DNA of 64,000 nt from Amyelois transitella (taxonomy: Eukaryota; Arthropoda; Insecta; Lepidoptera; Pyralidae), in contig NC_083531.1 of the NCBI RefSeq assembly GCF_032362555.1, positions 1,054,001-1,118,000 on the forward strand. The letters run 5' to 3'. The translations under genes were made by a program, and so were the position numbers. The stretch's first letter is position 1. Each line of letters opens with the position of its first letter. The notes below the pieces were generated by a model. It did no database searches, was not told where the DNA came from, and saw only the letters and a program-made list of their open reading frames with translations. Shown piece after piece: positions 47,559 through 59,600 of this stretch.

Positions 47559-49879
47559 CTGACATTACATCTTTGGACGCAAATCGAAAATAAGCTTTTA
47601 ATGACAAACATAAAGTAGCGAAAATTTTCAATTATCAATGATTTATTTTGAAGCGAATTCACATTTTTCTAATGACATACATAAATGCTGTAACTAGACT
47701 CGACTCTAAACTCTTACATTCCACTGCTAATATTATTGAGATTTTACGTACGATAAAAAAGAACCTTATAGAATAAGATATAGTTGCACTTTTGCTAACT
47801 CATTCAAAGGCTGATACTGTAATCAGGTGATCTCAGCCAGTGTTGCCAACCCCAACGAAAAAAATGTAGATCAGAATTTAAAAAAAAACTCAGTTCCTTT
47901 GAAAATTGTACCAACGGTTTCGAGACATCGGGTTCATACTCATATTTGAAATGATTTTGTTCACAGAATGAGAATTTTTTAGTTGATTAGTGCATGAAAT
48001 TCTTCGTAAATTACAACAATGATTAAAAAACTGCACATTTGGATGTCAAAACAGAGGGGTTGGCTACACTGATTACAGACCTTTTGCTCAAATACGCCAT
48101 GGGATTCTGTGAATGTGCAAATATTTCTTACAATTTAACAATAATAAATACACATATTTGTGTACATCAGATCTGATAATGGACCAGCCATCCGACCAGC
48201 GGTTTTAATATTGACTTGTTTTATGTAAACAATGGACAACAATAATAAAAAAAGGGACAGCTAGCTATTAGAAATATGCAAGACAAGTTTAATTTAAATA
48301 AATGCCGTTCTTTTATTAATAGTCTGTGCTCATGATACAATATTATGTAAAATTATAATATTCAAATCAAAACTGTTTTTCATTTTATAAAATACCTAAG
48401 CTTAGTTCAGACACCAGTCTCTCACAAACTTACTTTGCATAGTTAACTTTTCTGTAAATATTTTGATGTAAGTTTGTGTAGAGAAAAAAAAAGAAATTTC
48501 AATTTGAAAAGTGTAATACTTCGCTTAAGATTATATTTTTTTAGAGACAATGAATCAAAAATTGAAAAAAATAACTCTTTTTTTTGGTTATATATATATT
48601 TTTTTATGTTAGTGAATAGGGTAATACTTGACTCATAATGAATTTCAAATTTAAAATGAATGTTTATTATTACATTAAGCTTAGGAAATCAAAAAATATC
48701 ATTTTTTTTAAATATGACCACGAGATTACTTTTAAAATGTGATTTTTTATTTTTAATCTGTAACGTTAAAAACGCATGTCGTGATGTGACGTCACACAAA
48801 ATGTAAACTAAAGAAATTGTACGTTAACAAAACCGGTCAAGTCAAATGTTTGTTTTTAATACTATGACGTCAGAGCACAGATAATAAATAGACTAACATG
48901 GCCGACAACGTTTTCGGTCATTATGGAAAAATATGATTTAAAAAAAGTTTTTATGACTTTTAAAGGTATTTAAAAATGTACCTAATTATATATTTTTTGG
49001 TATAAAATAACAAATATGAACTATTTAGAACCAACTGAAAAAACAGTCAAATAGCCTATTGTGTCAACATTTTTTTCGAGGTTTTTTGAGTAAAAATAAT
49101 TTTATTTTGAATTTGAATAGCTTTGAAACACTTTCGAATCACGAGTACAGTCAACATGTATATGAAAAAGATACGAATGAATTAATACAATCCTAAAATA
49201 GAAGATTACTGTGTGTTAATTTTTTACTTAATATAAATAAAAATAAAATCAATATAGTTTTTATAGCTGTCTGTTTATGTGGCCTACTTATATTTTTTTA
49301 CTAGAATAATCTATTTGTTGTGATAAACGTGAAGCAAAGAAAAATACCCAAATGTTGACATAATTCGACAAATATACAGTCATTACACAAATATGCGTAT
49401 TAAGAGACATCTAAACAAACTAATTTAATTATTTATGTACGTACACACTTACGGTAGGAGAACATAATAAAATTAACATTTTACTCTTAAGGGTCGCCTG
49501 CACCTGCCTGGATTAACATTTAAGATTTTCTATATTTATATATTTGATTTCAGAAGTAAATAACAAAACAACTGTATGTATATTTTAATGCAAATTTAAT
49601 CATCGGCTTCTATTTTCGAAAGAAAAAATACTTTATTTGATAATTTAATAGCGTTTTTTACTACGTACATTTTACAAGTAACAGCTTTGGTTCAATTGTG
49701 ATACAGACAAGTAGTCTTAAACTAGCACAGATCTAGAACTCTGAGCGTTTGTGCTCTGTGGTCCTAGCTACGGACATAGAGTCAGCGAAGACACGATACG
49801 ATTATCAATTTTTGACAATCCTCATGGCATTCTTGAAGTCAAATTTAAAGTACCCTGCAGTTCAAATTGAATAAAATGA

Positions 49880-50180
49880 TAGCTAACGCCCCTACAGAGG
49901 TAGCAATGGTTCGGGCTCGACCGCCAACAAAAGGAAGCTCTCCTCCAAGCTGGGAAACCGCGCGAGAGACGATGTTGAGTTAGACGTTGTATTTATGTTT
50001 CAGTGCGTGAAATCATTGACTCGCGCTGCTATTGGCTGAGCGAGTCATATTCCTCGCTGTGATTGGTTGATGGCGTGTGACGTCAGTGATGTCGCCACAC
50101 CCCATTTGCATCTGTGCAGCACCTTCCGCCTTATTGTCGCATCCCACCATGCCATATTTTTTGCGTTCACTGAATTCACA
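49880..50180. promoter_or_regulatory. GC-rich promoter-like island
   Basis: In an otherwise AT-rich region this contains ATTGGCTGAGCGAGTCAT, GATTGGTTGATGGCG (CCAAT-type boxes on the minus strand) and TGACGTCA at 50078-50085, with several CpG. It suggests a CCAAT/CRE promoter of an unrecognised transcript. No adjacent coding exon was found. Confidence 0.3.
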
Positions 50181-53029
50181 TCCGTAGCTTAAGAAAATTC
50201 GAGAGAGAATACTATAGTATAGTAAAAGGGGCTTATGGTTTGTCTGGAATAAACGTAATTTTACTATTTACTTTTACAGAGTTCTAGATGTAACTAAAAC
50301 CTTAAATTAATACACTTTTTGTGCGGTAATCGCGAAAATAACCCCTAAAATCTGGTGTGACTATAGCGACATCTGTACTCTATGGCTAGATTTTTATTAT
50401 TGTTTTTTAATATGTAATGTATTCTGCAATTTTTCTGCCTTTCATTTTTTATTTCTCTTTTCGACTCTTTGGGAACTAGTAAATAAAGTATAGATGTCGC
50501 CACTATCTATTATTCTATCACACGGAATTTTTTAAAGCTAAACAGCTAAATCATTTTAACTTAATGAACTACGCTTAAGAGATTAAACATTTTTGTGGCC
50601 CCGAAATTAAGATGGCGTGTACAGTGAAGAGAGTCAAATGTGACAATTTCTGTTTGCCGGGTCATAATTATGACACAATTATATATGGCGACTAGACAAT
50701 TTTAATGGCACATAGAAGAAAAGTTGATTGACTTTAAAGAAAAGTGTTATATTTATTCTAAGTAAAAAATAAAAGAAAATGCGTACATTGTAAATCTGTC
50801 AAAAAAAATTTGGCAATACTTTTTATATTTATGAAAAACACTAACAGAATGCGTAATCAAAGTTCAATTTTCAATAGACAACAGTATTTTATGTATTTTT
50901 GTAAAGGTTTTTTTTAAATAATTTCCAATTGGGGGAGGATAACTATTTCAAACTTAAATATTTAACAAAAAGTTTGCCCTAAGTTACTAGAAATTTCTAC
51001 AACCAACCACGCGAACACTTGCCACTCCATCTAGTCACCATTGCACAGAAAAATATAAAAAAAAACTTATCCGACTAAAGAATATTATTTAAAAAATAAT
51101 TATCTAAATTAATGTAATCAAATATACAGTCTCTAGAAATTTGGCATTTTTTTGGATTCTATATAAGAGAGCAAAGATTACAAATTATGTTTAATGTCAG
51201 TTGAATTGAAAGCGAGTCAAAAGTTACGTTATTCAAGAACATATACATATACATATGTGTGTGTGTCTTACAATCCTTCTCTTTCTCTCTAACTAAGAGT
51301 TAAGCGAAAAAGAAAAAGAGATAATGTGAGATTTAAGCGTTGTAAACTTAAGTCTCCCACGATTTTAAAATCTTTTTCATAATATGAAAAATCAATAAAC
51401 AACTTTAATCAGAACAAAGTTTAAACGGAAATAAGAAGATATCCACATTTTAAAATAATCAGTGTCAAAAGTTTTGTATTTTTTTTTTTTGGTTTGAGAC
51501 CTTAATTCTTTCAATTCAATTGTTATTAACAAATTCACAGATGATACATTTAATTTAATAACAACAAGGAAATCTATAATTTATTTTTTTAATTTTCATT
51601 TGTCATCTAAATTTAAGATGCACAGCGCTTCGGAATTATATGCTATTTTTTTGTGCGATAAAGTACAATAAAAAAAAAATACTTTGTAAATTTTTCGCAG
51701 TTTAAAAGTGAGTACATATTAGTATAGGATTTCCAGATCTCAATTTTGAAAACACAAACTTGTACTAGAAATAATTTCTAAATCTTATTTAATAAGCATT
51801 TTGAAGAAGTGCGTTTTATTATTATTATATATCTATTAATTAAATATATAGGATAAAACACTTTAATAAGGATATATAATATCTATAATGAATACGCGGA
51901 TAGATATAAATATGCATTCTTTTTTTACATACATTTAATGTAATATCATTTGGATTTTTTATACACGATGTAAAAAATATTTCTAATTAAAAAAAAAGAC
52001 ATCTAAACATCTAATTTGAAAAGAAAAACATATTTTTTACATCCCATAATAATGCTTTATATAACCTACAAATTATCATACATCATAACATTAATGTATT
52101 GTCTATTATCTAGAAACAATTATTATTTACAAATCCTATTTGGAAAAAAATGTTTTTTTTTAAATCTAAAATATGTATTTGTGTTACTTAAAAAATAAAG
52201 GTCGGGCAGTTGAAATACTTTTTTTTAATTTCTAAAACTTTGTTCATCTAATAAAAAAAAAATATAAAGTAAGGTCGGGCAGCTTTTATTTTTAATTTGA
52301 CACAATAAGGATTTAATTTTGACAAAATGCTATACCGCAGATACTAAAGGAAACTGATGAATATATTAAATACTGTTTTATATATTTTTTAATCGAGCAG
52401 TTTTCTCTCCTACCCTTTTCAAAACTTTGGTAAAAAAAAGTATTGTTATATGTTGTAAAGTTCTAAAACAATTTCAGAAAATGTGCACGTATACATAATA
52501 TCTGTACGCACCTTCTCACCCGGTGCATAAGGTTCATTTTGGTGGGAAAAAAAAAGTATGGCACCATAAAAATCGAATGAAGTTTTAAATATATTAAAAA
52601 TAAAAAAAAAACTAAAAAATAAGAACTTAATAAATAAGTTGACGTGATTTTACTCTACCAGTTTTGAATTAAATAACAGTTTTTGGTAATTGATTTCATG
52701 AAATGTTTAGTTTACAGTTTCACAATCAATCGATCAATGTATTTAAAAAACAAAATTAAATTAGCGTCTCTGAATACTAAATTATATTTTTGAGTGACCT
52801 AGTTATTTTAAACTGGACAACTGAAGTTATTTTAAAGTTAAAAATTTCAATTTAATTTCTGCCAATGACACAACCTACAAAAGATTGTATAAATTTGAGA
52901 ATTTTCACTTTAAAACAAACTGTCTTTTTCTAAACATTCTTATTTTAAACGACGCAACCGATTTTGATGTAGTTTTCACAACTATTAAATTAAATACTGT
53001 AAGTTTATAAAACACTATCACTTTTATAA

Positions 53030-53235
53030 GTCGCCTGCGCAGAATACCAGCGCAACCTACCGCCCAATCCAACCGAATGAGAACTCAATGAAATAACGGC
53101 CTTATTACAACTGTATTAAACGCAAAATCCAAAAGCAAAATGTCTCCTGCTATCTCGCTCACAATGGCGGACAGTTTAGATCGCGAGTTCAAATCGCGCG
53201 CTCTGATTGGGTCAACCGCTCAATTATTTTTCCCG
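53030..53235. promoter_or_regulatory. Second GC-rich promoter-like island
   Basis: Contains CTGCGCAGAATACCAGCG, CACAATGGCGGAC, TCGCGAGTTCAAATCGCGCG, a CCAAT-type GATTGGGTC and TTTTCCCGCC. It resembles a housekeeping-type promoter and is followed directly by a family-C element. The gene it would serve is not visible. Confidence 0.28.
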
Positions 53236-53246
53236 CCATAATAACA

Positions 53247-53517
53247 CTAGCTGTGCCCGCGACTTCATCCGCGTGGAATAGTTATTTTGGGCATCATTGA
53301 AGCTCTCAAGGATGAATAATTTTCCCCGTTTTTTTACATATTCCATTATTTATTTGCTCCTTATAGTTGCAGCGTGATGTTATATACATACACATATAGC
53401 CTAAAGCCTTCCTCGATAAATGGTCTATTCAGCGCAAAAAGAATTTTTCAATTCGAACCAGTGGTTCCTGAGATTAGCGCGTTCAAACAAACAAACTCTT
53501 CAGCTTTAACTTATAAA
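53247..53517 (+). repeat. Dispersed repeat family C
   Basis: CTAGCTGTGCCCGCGACTTC to ACAAACTCTTCAGCTTTAAC. Lies just downstream of the RGS stop codon and antisense to that gene. Confidence 0.7.
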
Positions 53518-53679
53518 AGTGATAACTTATAAAAAAAAACACAATTTACCATTGTAAAAGAAAATACATCATTAAATTTTGTAAATTTCCTTGAAAAAAA
53601 AAAAATCTTGCACGTGTTAACACTGTTTTCCATTGACACAACCAATTTGACCCGCTTGCCGCAAAAGAGGGTGATGTAT

Positions 53680-56600
53680 TCAATTCGCCGACGTCTCCTT
53701 TCTCGCCGTGAAGGACACAATCGATCGGATCCCTTTGACTGAGGTCTGAAAAATTTAATAATCCCATAATCACAAGGTCCTGGGTTATGTCAAAAATTTA
53801 ATTTTAAGACGAATCTAAAATCATACGGCAGCCATCTTGGATTGATTCACATCAAATAATTTTTTTTTTCGTTAATAATTCTAATTTGCCGTGTGGTTCC
53901 CGGCATCAAGACAAAAAAAAGAATAAGACCACTCTATTTCTTTCCTGTGGATGTCCTAAAAGGCGACTAAGGAATGGGCTTATAAACTTGGTATTCTCGT
54001 TTTAGGCGACGGGCTATCAACCTGTCACTATTTGAATCTCAATTCTATGATTAAGCCAAGCAACTGAACGCGGCTCCTATCAGTCTTTTGAAGACCGTTA
54101 GCTCTGTCCACCCCGCAAGGGATATACACGTGACCTTATACCCACGTAGGTATGTAAATGACAACAACAAATAAAAAAAAACAACACAAAACCAAAAAAA
54201 AAAAACCAAAAAAAAAAAAGATAATTCACCTTTTTCTTGGAGCCGTTGAGGTAATCCTTGTACATCTCAGAGCGGAGGTAACGGGAATAGCTGTCGGATT
54301 TCATGAGATGATACACGTGCGCCTGGAATTATAAACGTTTCGTTTAAAAACTTCGTGCCGTGTGGCTCCCGGCATTAATACAAAAAAAAAATAACCACTC
54401 CATTGCTTTCCCATGGATGTCGTAAAAGGCGACTAAGGGATAGACTGTTGGCTCTGTCTACCCGGCAAGAGATATAGGCGTGATTATATGTATGTATGAA
54501 ATTAAATATCAAAACTGTATTTTTGATATGACCAAATGTTTGCAATTTCTTTAGACGGCGTTCATCGCTTCTGTGCGAGCGGGACGGCAAATATTTCCAC
54601 GAATAACGACAGTGTGCCGTGCGGTTCCCGGCACCAGTACAAAAAAGAATAAGACCACGCCATCTCTTTCCTACGGATGTCGTAAAAGGCCACTAAGGGA
54701 TAGGCTTACAAACTTGGGATTCTGTCACTGTTTGAATCTCAATTCTATCATTAAGCCAAATAGCTGAGCGAGGCTTATCAGTCTTTTCAAGACTGTTGGC
54801 TCTGTCTACCCCACAAGGGATATCGACGTGATCATATGTATGTATGTATGTATGTAACAACGACAGAAAAAAGCAATAAGGGACTTCATTAAGTGTTGTA
54901 GGTCTATAAAAAATAGGTGGCGCTACTCGCAACACTGAGTGAAATGGGCGGCTACTTTTTTTTTCTGAAATTTCCCACGGGAGCGAAGCCCTGCGCAAGC
55001 GCATGTCAAAATGTAATTCAGCGGAGCATTCACATTTGGAAGCTTCGCAATCTTACCTGCGCCTGATCGAAACAGTATCTGTCGGGTGTTCCAGATTCCA
55101 CTTTCGTTCTTGTCAGTTCTCTATAAAAAAAAACAGTGGTTGGATAGAAAAATTTCAGAAAAATAGCAATTATTTGGATCGAAAATTTAAAGCGACGTGT
55201 GGTAACCTGCACTATAGAAAAGAACCACACCATATGTTCCAGCCCATGGATGTCGTGAAAGGCGATAAAGGGATAGGCTTATAAACTTGGGATTTCGCTT
55301 GTTGGCGATGGGCTTAGCAACCTGTCACTATTTGATGCGAATCTAGATTCCATCATGAAGCCATACAACTGAACGTGGCCTTTCAGCCTTTTCGAGACTG
55401 TTGGCTCTGTCTACCCCGCAAGAGATGTAAATGTACATGTCTTGCGGGGTAGACAGAGTCGAATTGAAAAATTCTTTTTGCGTTGAACAGACCATTTATC
55501 GAGGCAAGCAAAAGGCTATATAACATCACGCTGCAACTATTAGGAGCGAAGAAATAATGGAAAATGTGAAACAAAAAAAAACGGGGAAAATTATTCATCC
55601 TTGAGGGCTTCAATGATGTATATATCTATGTATATATCCCAATATAACTATTCCACGCGGACGGAGTCGCGAGTTATTATGTGTCTTAAAAATAAGTGCC
55701 TCTCATTCTGCTTGTTTTAATATCGTCATAGCCAAATGTTTAGCGTTTTTCATTTTGACCAATAAATATTTTTGTATGAATACATTTTCTTATTTCAATT
55801 GAGTTAACAGTTTAATACAGTATTGACAGATGAACGTGGGCTCTCAGTCCTTTGAAGACTGTCAGCTCTGTCTACCCCGCAAGGGATATAGACGTGATAA
55901 ATAGTATGTATGTATAATAGGCTTCAATGATGCCCAATATAACTATACCACGCGGACGGAGTCGCGGCGCGGGCGCAGCTAGTATAATTTCTATCTCTCT
56001 ATCTCACTCACTCACCTGCTGGCCGCGTCGATGTTGACCGGCGACGGCGCATCTGATGCGAGGAACTCCTTCCAAATCTCCTTGGCCCGGGTCGACACTC
56101 GACGTATCGGGAGCGCCTTCAACTCCTGCACAGCTAGCCAGAATCTGTTTAAATTACGAATAACATATAGTATATGTGACTGTTTGTGTGTACGTAGGGG
56201 ATGTAGGGGGGAGGGATGGGCACATTATCACAATTTAATGCATTAAAAAATAAAACAGATATTATTGATAATCAACATTTATTGTCAATTCTCATTGCAG
56301 CGCCACACATTTGGCTGGATATCTTACAAAGAACTTTAAAAACAATTATAATCTATCTTAACGTTACGAGATAATGCAGAAAATAAGTAAGAAGTGACAA
56401 ACAAGATACATATATGCATACATATAACCACGTCTTTATCCCTTGCGGGGTAGACAGAGCCAACGGTCTCGAAAAGAACATCGTGAAGGAAACCTGCACA
56501 TTCAGGAAACTGAATGTGTTACCATGATCCAATACGGGGTAAGGTTCCCCTGCAAAGGTTGCGGAGGTCGAAACGCGAGTCGCTTCGTGTAAAAACCTGA

Positions 56601-59600
56601 CTCACCCAATACAGGATCCAATGGATGGTCGAAGACATACCCCGGGCTCCTCTCCAGAGTGGTGAGGATGCAACCGACACTAGTTACCTGAGGTTCCGAG
56701 CGTGTGTGAGTGTGGGTGAGGTACCTGAGGTTCCGAGCGTGTGTGAGTGTGGGCGAGGTACCTGAGACTCTCGAGTGTGTGTGTGGGCGAGGTACCTGAG
56801 GTTCCGAGCGTGTGTGAGTGTGGGGCGAGGTACCTGAGGTTCCGAGCGTGTGTGAGTGTGGGCGAGGTACCTGAGACTCTCGAGTGTGTGTGTGGGCGAG
56901 GTACCTGAGGTTCCGAGCGTGTGTGAGTGTGGGTGAGGTACCTGAGGTTCCGAGCGTGTGTGAGTGTGGGCGAGGTACCTGAGACTCTCGAGTGTGTGTG
57001 TGGGCGAGGTACCTGAGACTCTCGAGTGTGTGTGTGGGCGAGGTACCTGAGGTTCCGAGCGTGTGTGAGTGTGGGTGGGGTACCTGAGGTTCCGAGCGTG
57101 TGTGAGTGTGGGCGAGGTACCTGAGACTCTCGAGTGTGTGTGTGGGCGAGGTACCTGAGACTCGAGTGTGTGAGTGTGGGCGAGGTACCTGAGACTCTCG
57201 AGTGTGTGAGTGTGGGCGAGGTACCTGAGACTCTCGAGTGTGTGAGTGTGGGCGAGGTACCTGAGGTTCCGAGCGTGTGTGAGTGTGGGCGAGGTACCTG
57301 AGGTTCCGAGCGTGTGTGAGTGTGGGCGAGGTACCTGAGGTTCTCGCCGCTGAACTCCTTGCTCAGGAACCTGGCGAAGTGGTCGCGGCCCGCGGCGTCC
57401 TGCAGTGTGTGAGTGTGGGCGAGGTACCTGAGGTTCTCGCCGCTGAACTCCTTGCTCAGGAACCTGGCGAAGTGGTCGCGGCCCGCGGCGTCCTGCAGTG
57501 TGTGAGTGTGGGCGAGGTACCTGAGGTTCTCGCCGCTGAACTCCTTGCTCAGGAACCTGGCGAAGTGGTCGCGGCCCGCGGCGTCCTGCAGTGTGTGAGT
57601 GTGGGCGAGGTACCTGAGGTTCTCGCCGCTGAACTCCTTGCTCAGGAACCTGGCGAAGTGGTCGCGGCCCGCGGCGTCCTGCAGTGTGTGAGTGTGGGCG
57701 AGGTACCTGAGGTTCTCGCCGCTGAACTCCTTGCTCAGGAACCTGGCGAAGTGGTCGCGGCCCGCGGCGTCCTGCAGTGTGTGAGTGTGGGCGAGGTACC
57801 TGAGGTTCTCGCCGCTGAACTCCTTGCTCAGGAACCTGGCGAAGTGGTCGCGGCCCGCGGCGTCCTGCAGTGTGTGAGTGTGGGCGAGGTACCTGAGGTT
57901 CTCGCCGCTGAACTCCTTGCTCAGGAACCTGGCGAAGTGGTCGCGGCCCGCGGCGTCCTGCAGTGTGTGAGTGTGGGCGAGGTACCTGAGGTTCTCGCCG
58001 CTGAACTCCTTGCTCAGGAACCTGGCGAAGTGGTCGCGGCCCGCGGCGTCCTGCAGTGTGTGAGTGTGGGCGAGGTACCTGAGGTTCTCGCCGCTGAACT
58101 CCTTGCTCAGGAACCTGGCGAAGTGGTCGCGGCCCGCGGCGTCCTGCAGTGTGTGAGTGTGGGCGAGGTACCTGAGGTTCTCGCCGCTGAACTCCTTGCT
58201 CAGGAACCTGGCGAAGTGGTCGCGGCCCGCGGCGTCCTGCAGTGTGTGAGTGTGGGCGAGGTACCTGAGGTTCTCGCCGCTGAACTCCTTGCTCAGGAAC
58301 CTGGCGAAGTGGTCGCGGCCCGCGGCGTCCTGCAGTGTGTGAGTGTGGGCGAGGTACCTGAGGTTCTCGCCGCTGAACTCCTTGCTCAGGAACCTGGCGA
58401 AGTGGTCGCGGCCCGCGGCGTCCTGCAGTGTGTGAGTGTGGGCGAGGTACCTGAGGTTCTCGCCGCTGAACTCCTTGCTCAGGAACCTGGCGAAGTGGTC
58501 GCGGCCCGCGGCGTCCTGCAGTGTGTGAGTGTGGGCGAGGTACCTGAGGTTCTCGCCGCTGAACTCCTTGCTCAGGAACCTGGCGAAGTGGTCGCGGCCC
58601 GCGGCGTCCTGCAGTGTGTGAGTGTGGGCGAGGTACCTGAGGTTCTCGCCGCTGAACTCCTTGCTCAGGAACCTGGCGAAGTGGTCGCGGCCCGCGGCGT
58701 CCTGCAGTGTGTGAGTGTGGGCGAGGTACCTGAGGTTCTCGCCGCTGAACTCCTTGCTCAGGAACCTGGCGAAGTGGTCGCGGCCCGCGGCGTCCTGCAG
58801 TGTGTGAGTGTGGGCGAGGTACCTGAGGTTCTCGCCGCTGAACTCCTTGCTCAGGAACCTGGCGAAGTGGTCGCGGCCCGCGGCGTCCTGCAGTGTGTGA
58901 GTGTGGGCGAGGTACCTGAGGTTCTCGCCGCTGAACTCCTTGCTCAGGAACCTGGCGAAGTGGTCGCGGCCCGCGGCGTCCTGCAGTGTGTGAGTGTGGG
59001 CGAGGTACCTGAGGTTCTCGCCGCTGAACTCCTTGCTCAGGAACCTGGCGAAGTGGTCGCGGCCCGCGGCGTCCTGCAGTGTGTGAGTGTGGGCGAGGTA
59101 CCTGAGGTTCTCGCCGCTGAACTCCTTGCTCAGGAACCTGGCGAAGTGGTCGCGGCCCGCGGCGTCCTGCAGTGTGTGAGTGTGGGCGAGGTACCTGAGG
59201 TTCTCGCCGCTGAACTCCTTGCTCAGGAACCTGGCGAAGTGGTCGCGGCCCGCGGCGTCCTGCAGTGTGTGAGTGTGGGCGAGGTACCTGAGGTTCTCGC
59301 CGCTGAACTCCTTGCTCAGGAACCTGGCGAAGTGGTCGCGGCCCGCGGCGTCCTGCAGTGTGTGAGTGTGGGCGAGGTACCTGAGGTTCTCGCCGCTGAA
59401 CTCCTTGCTCAGGAACCTGGCGAAGTGGTCGCGGCCCGCGGCGTCCTGCAGTGTGTGAGTGTGGGCGAGGTACCTGAGGTTCTCGCCGCTGAACTCCTTG
59501 CTCAGGAACCTGGCGAAGTGGTCGCGGCCCGCGGCGTCCTGCAGTGTGTGAGTGTGGGCGAGGTACCTGAGGTTCTCGCCGCTGAACTCCTTGCTCAGGA

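Larger units (their letters stand above)
46273..53246. other. Long non-coding stretch between the sericin-like and RGS genes
   Basis: No supportable gene. It may include the RGS 3' UTR (transcribed leftward from 53680) and unknown transcripts. Seen within: an element end near 46.69-46.77 kb, two related palindromes at 47.35 and 47.54 kb, TGACGTCA palindromes, and two GC-richer promoter-like islands (49.88-50.18 and 53.03-53.24 kb). Confidence 0.45.

Noticed and set aside
48899..48940. ATGGCCGACAACG as a gene start
   Set aside because: The frame ends after 12 codons and no donor follows that would join a recognisable exon.
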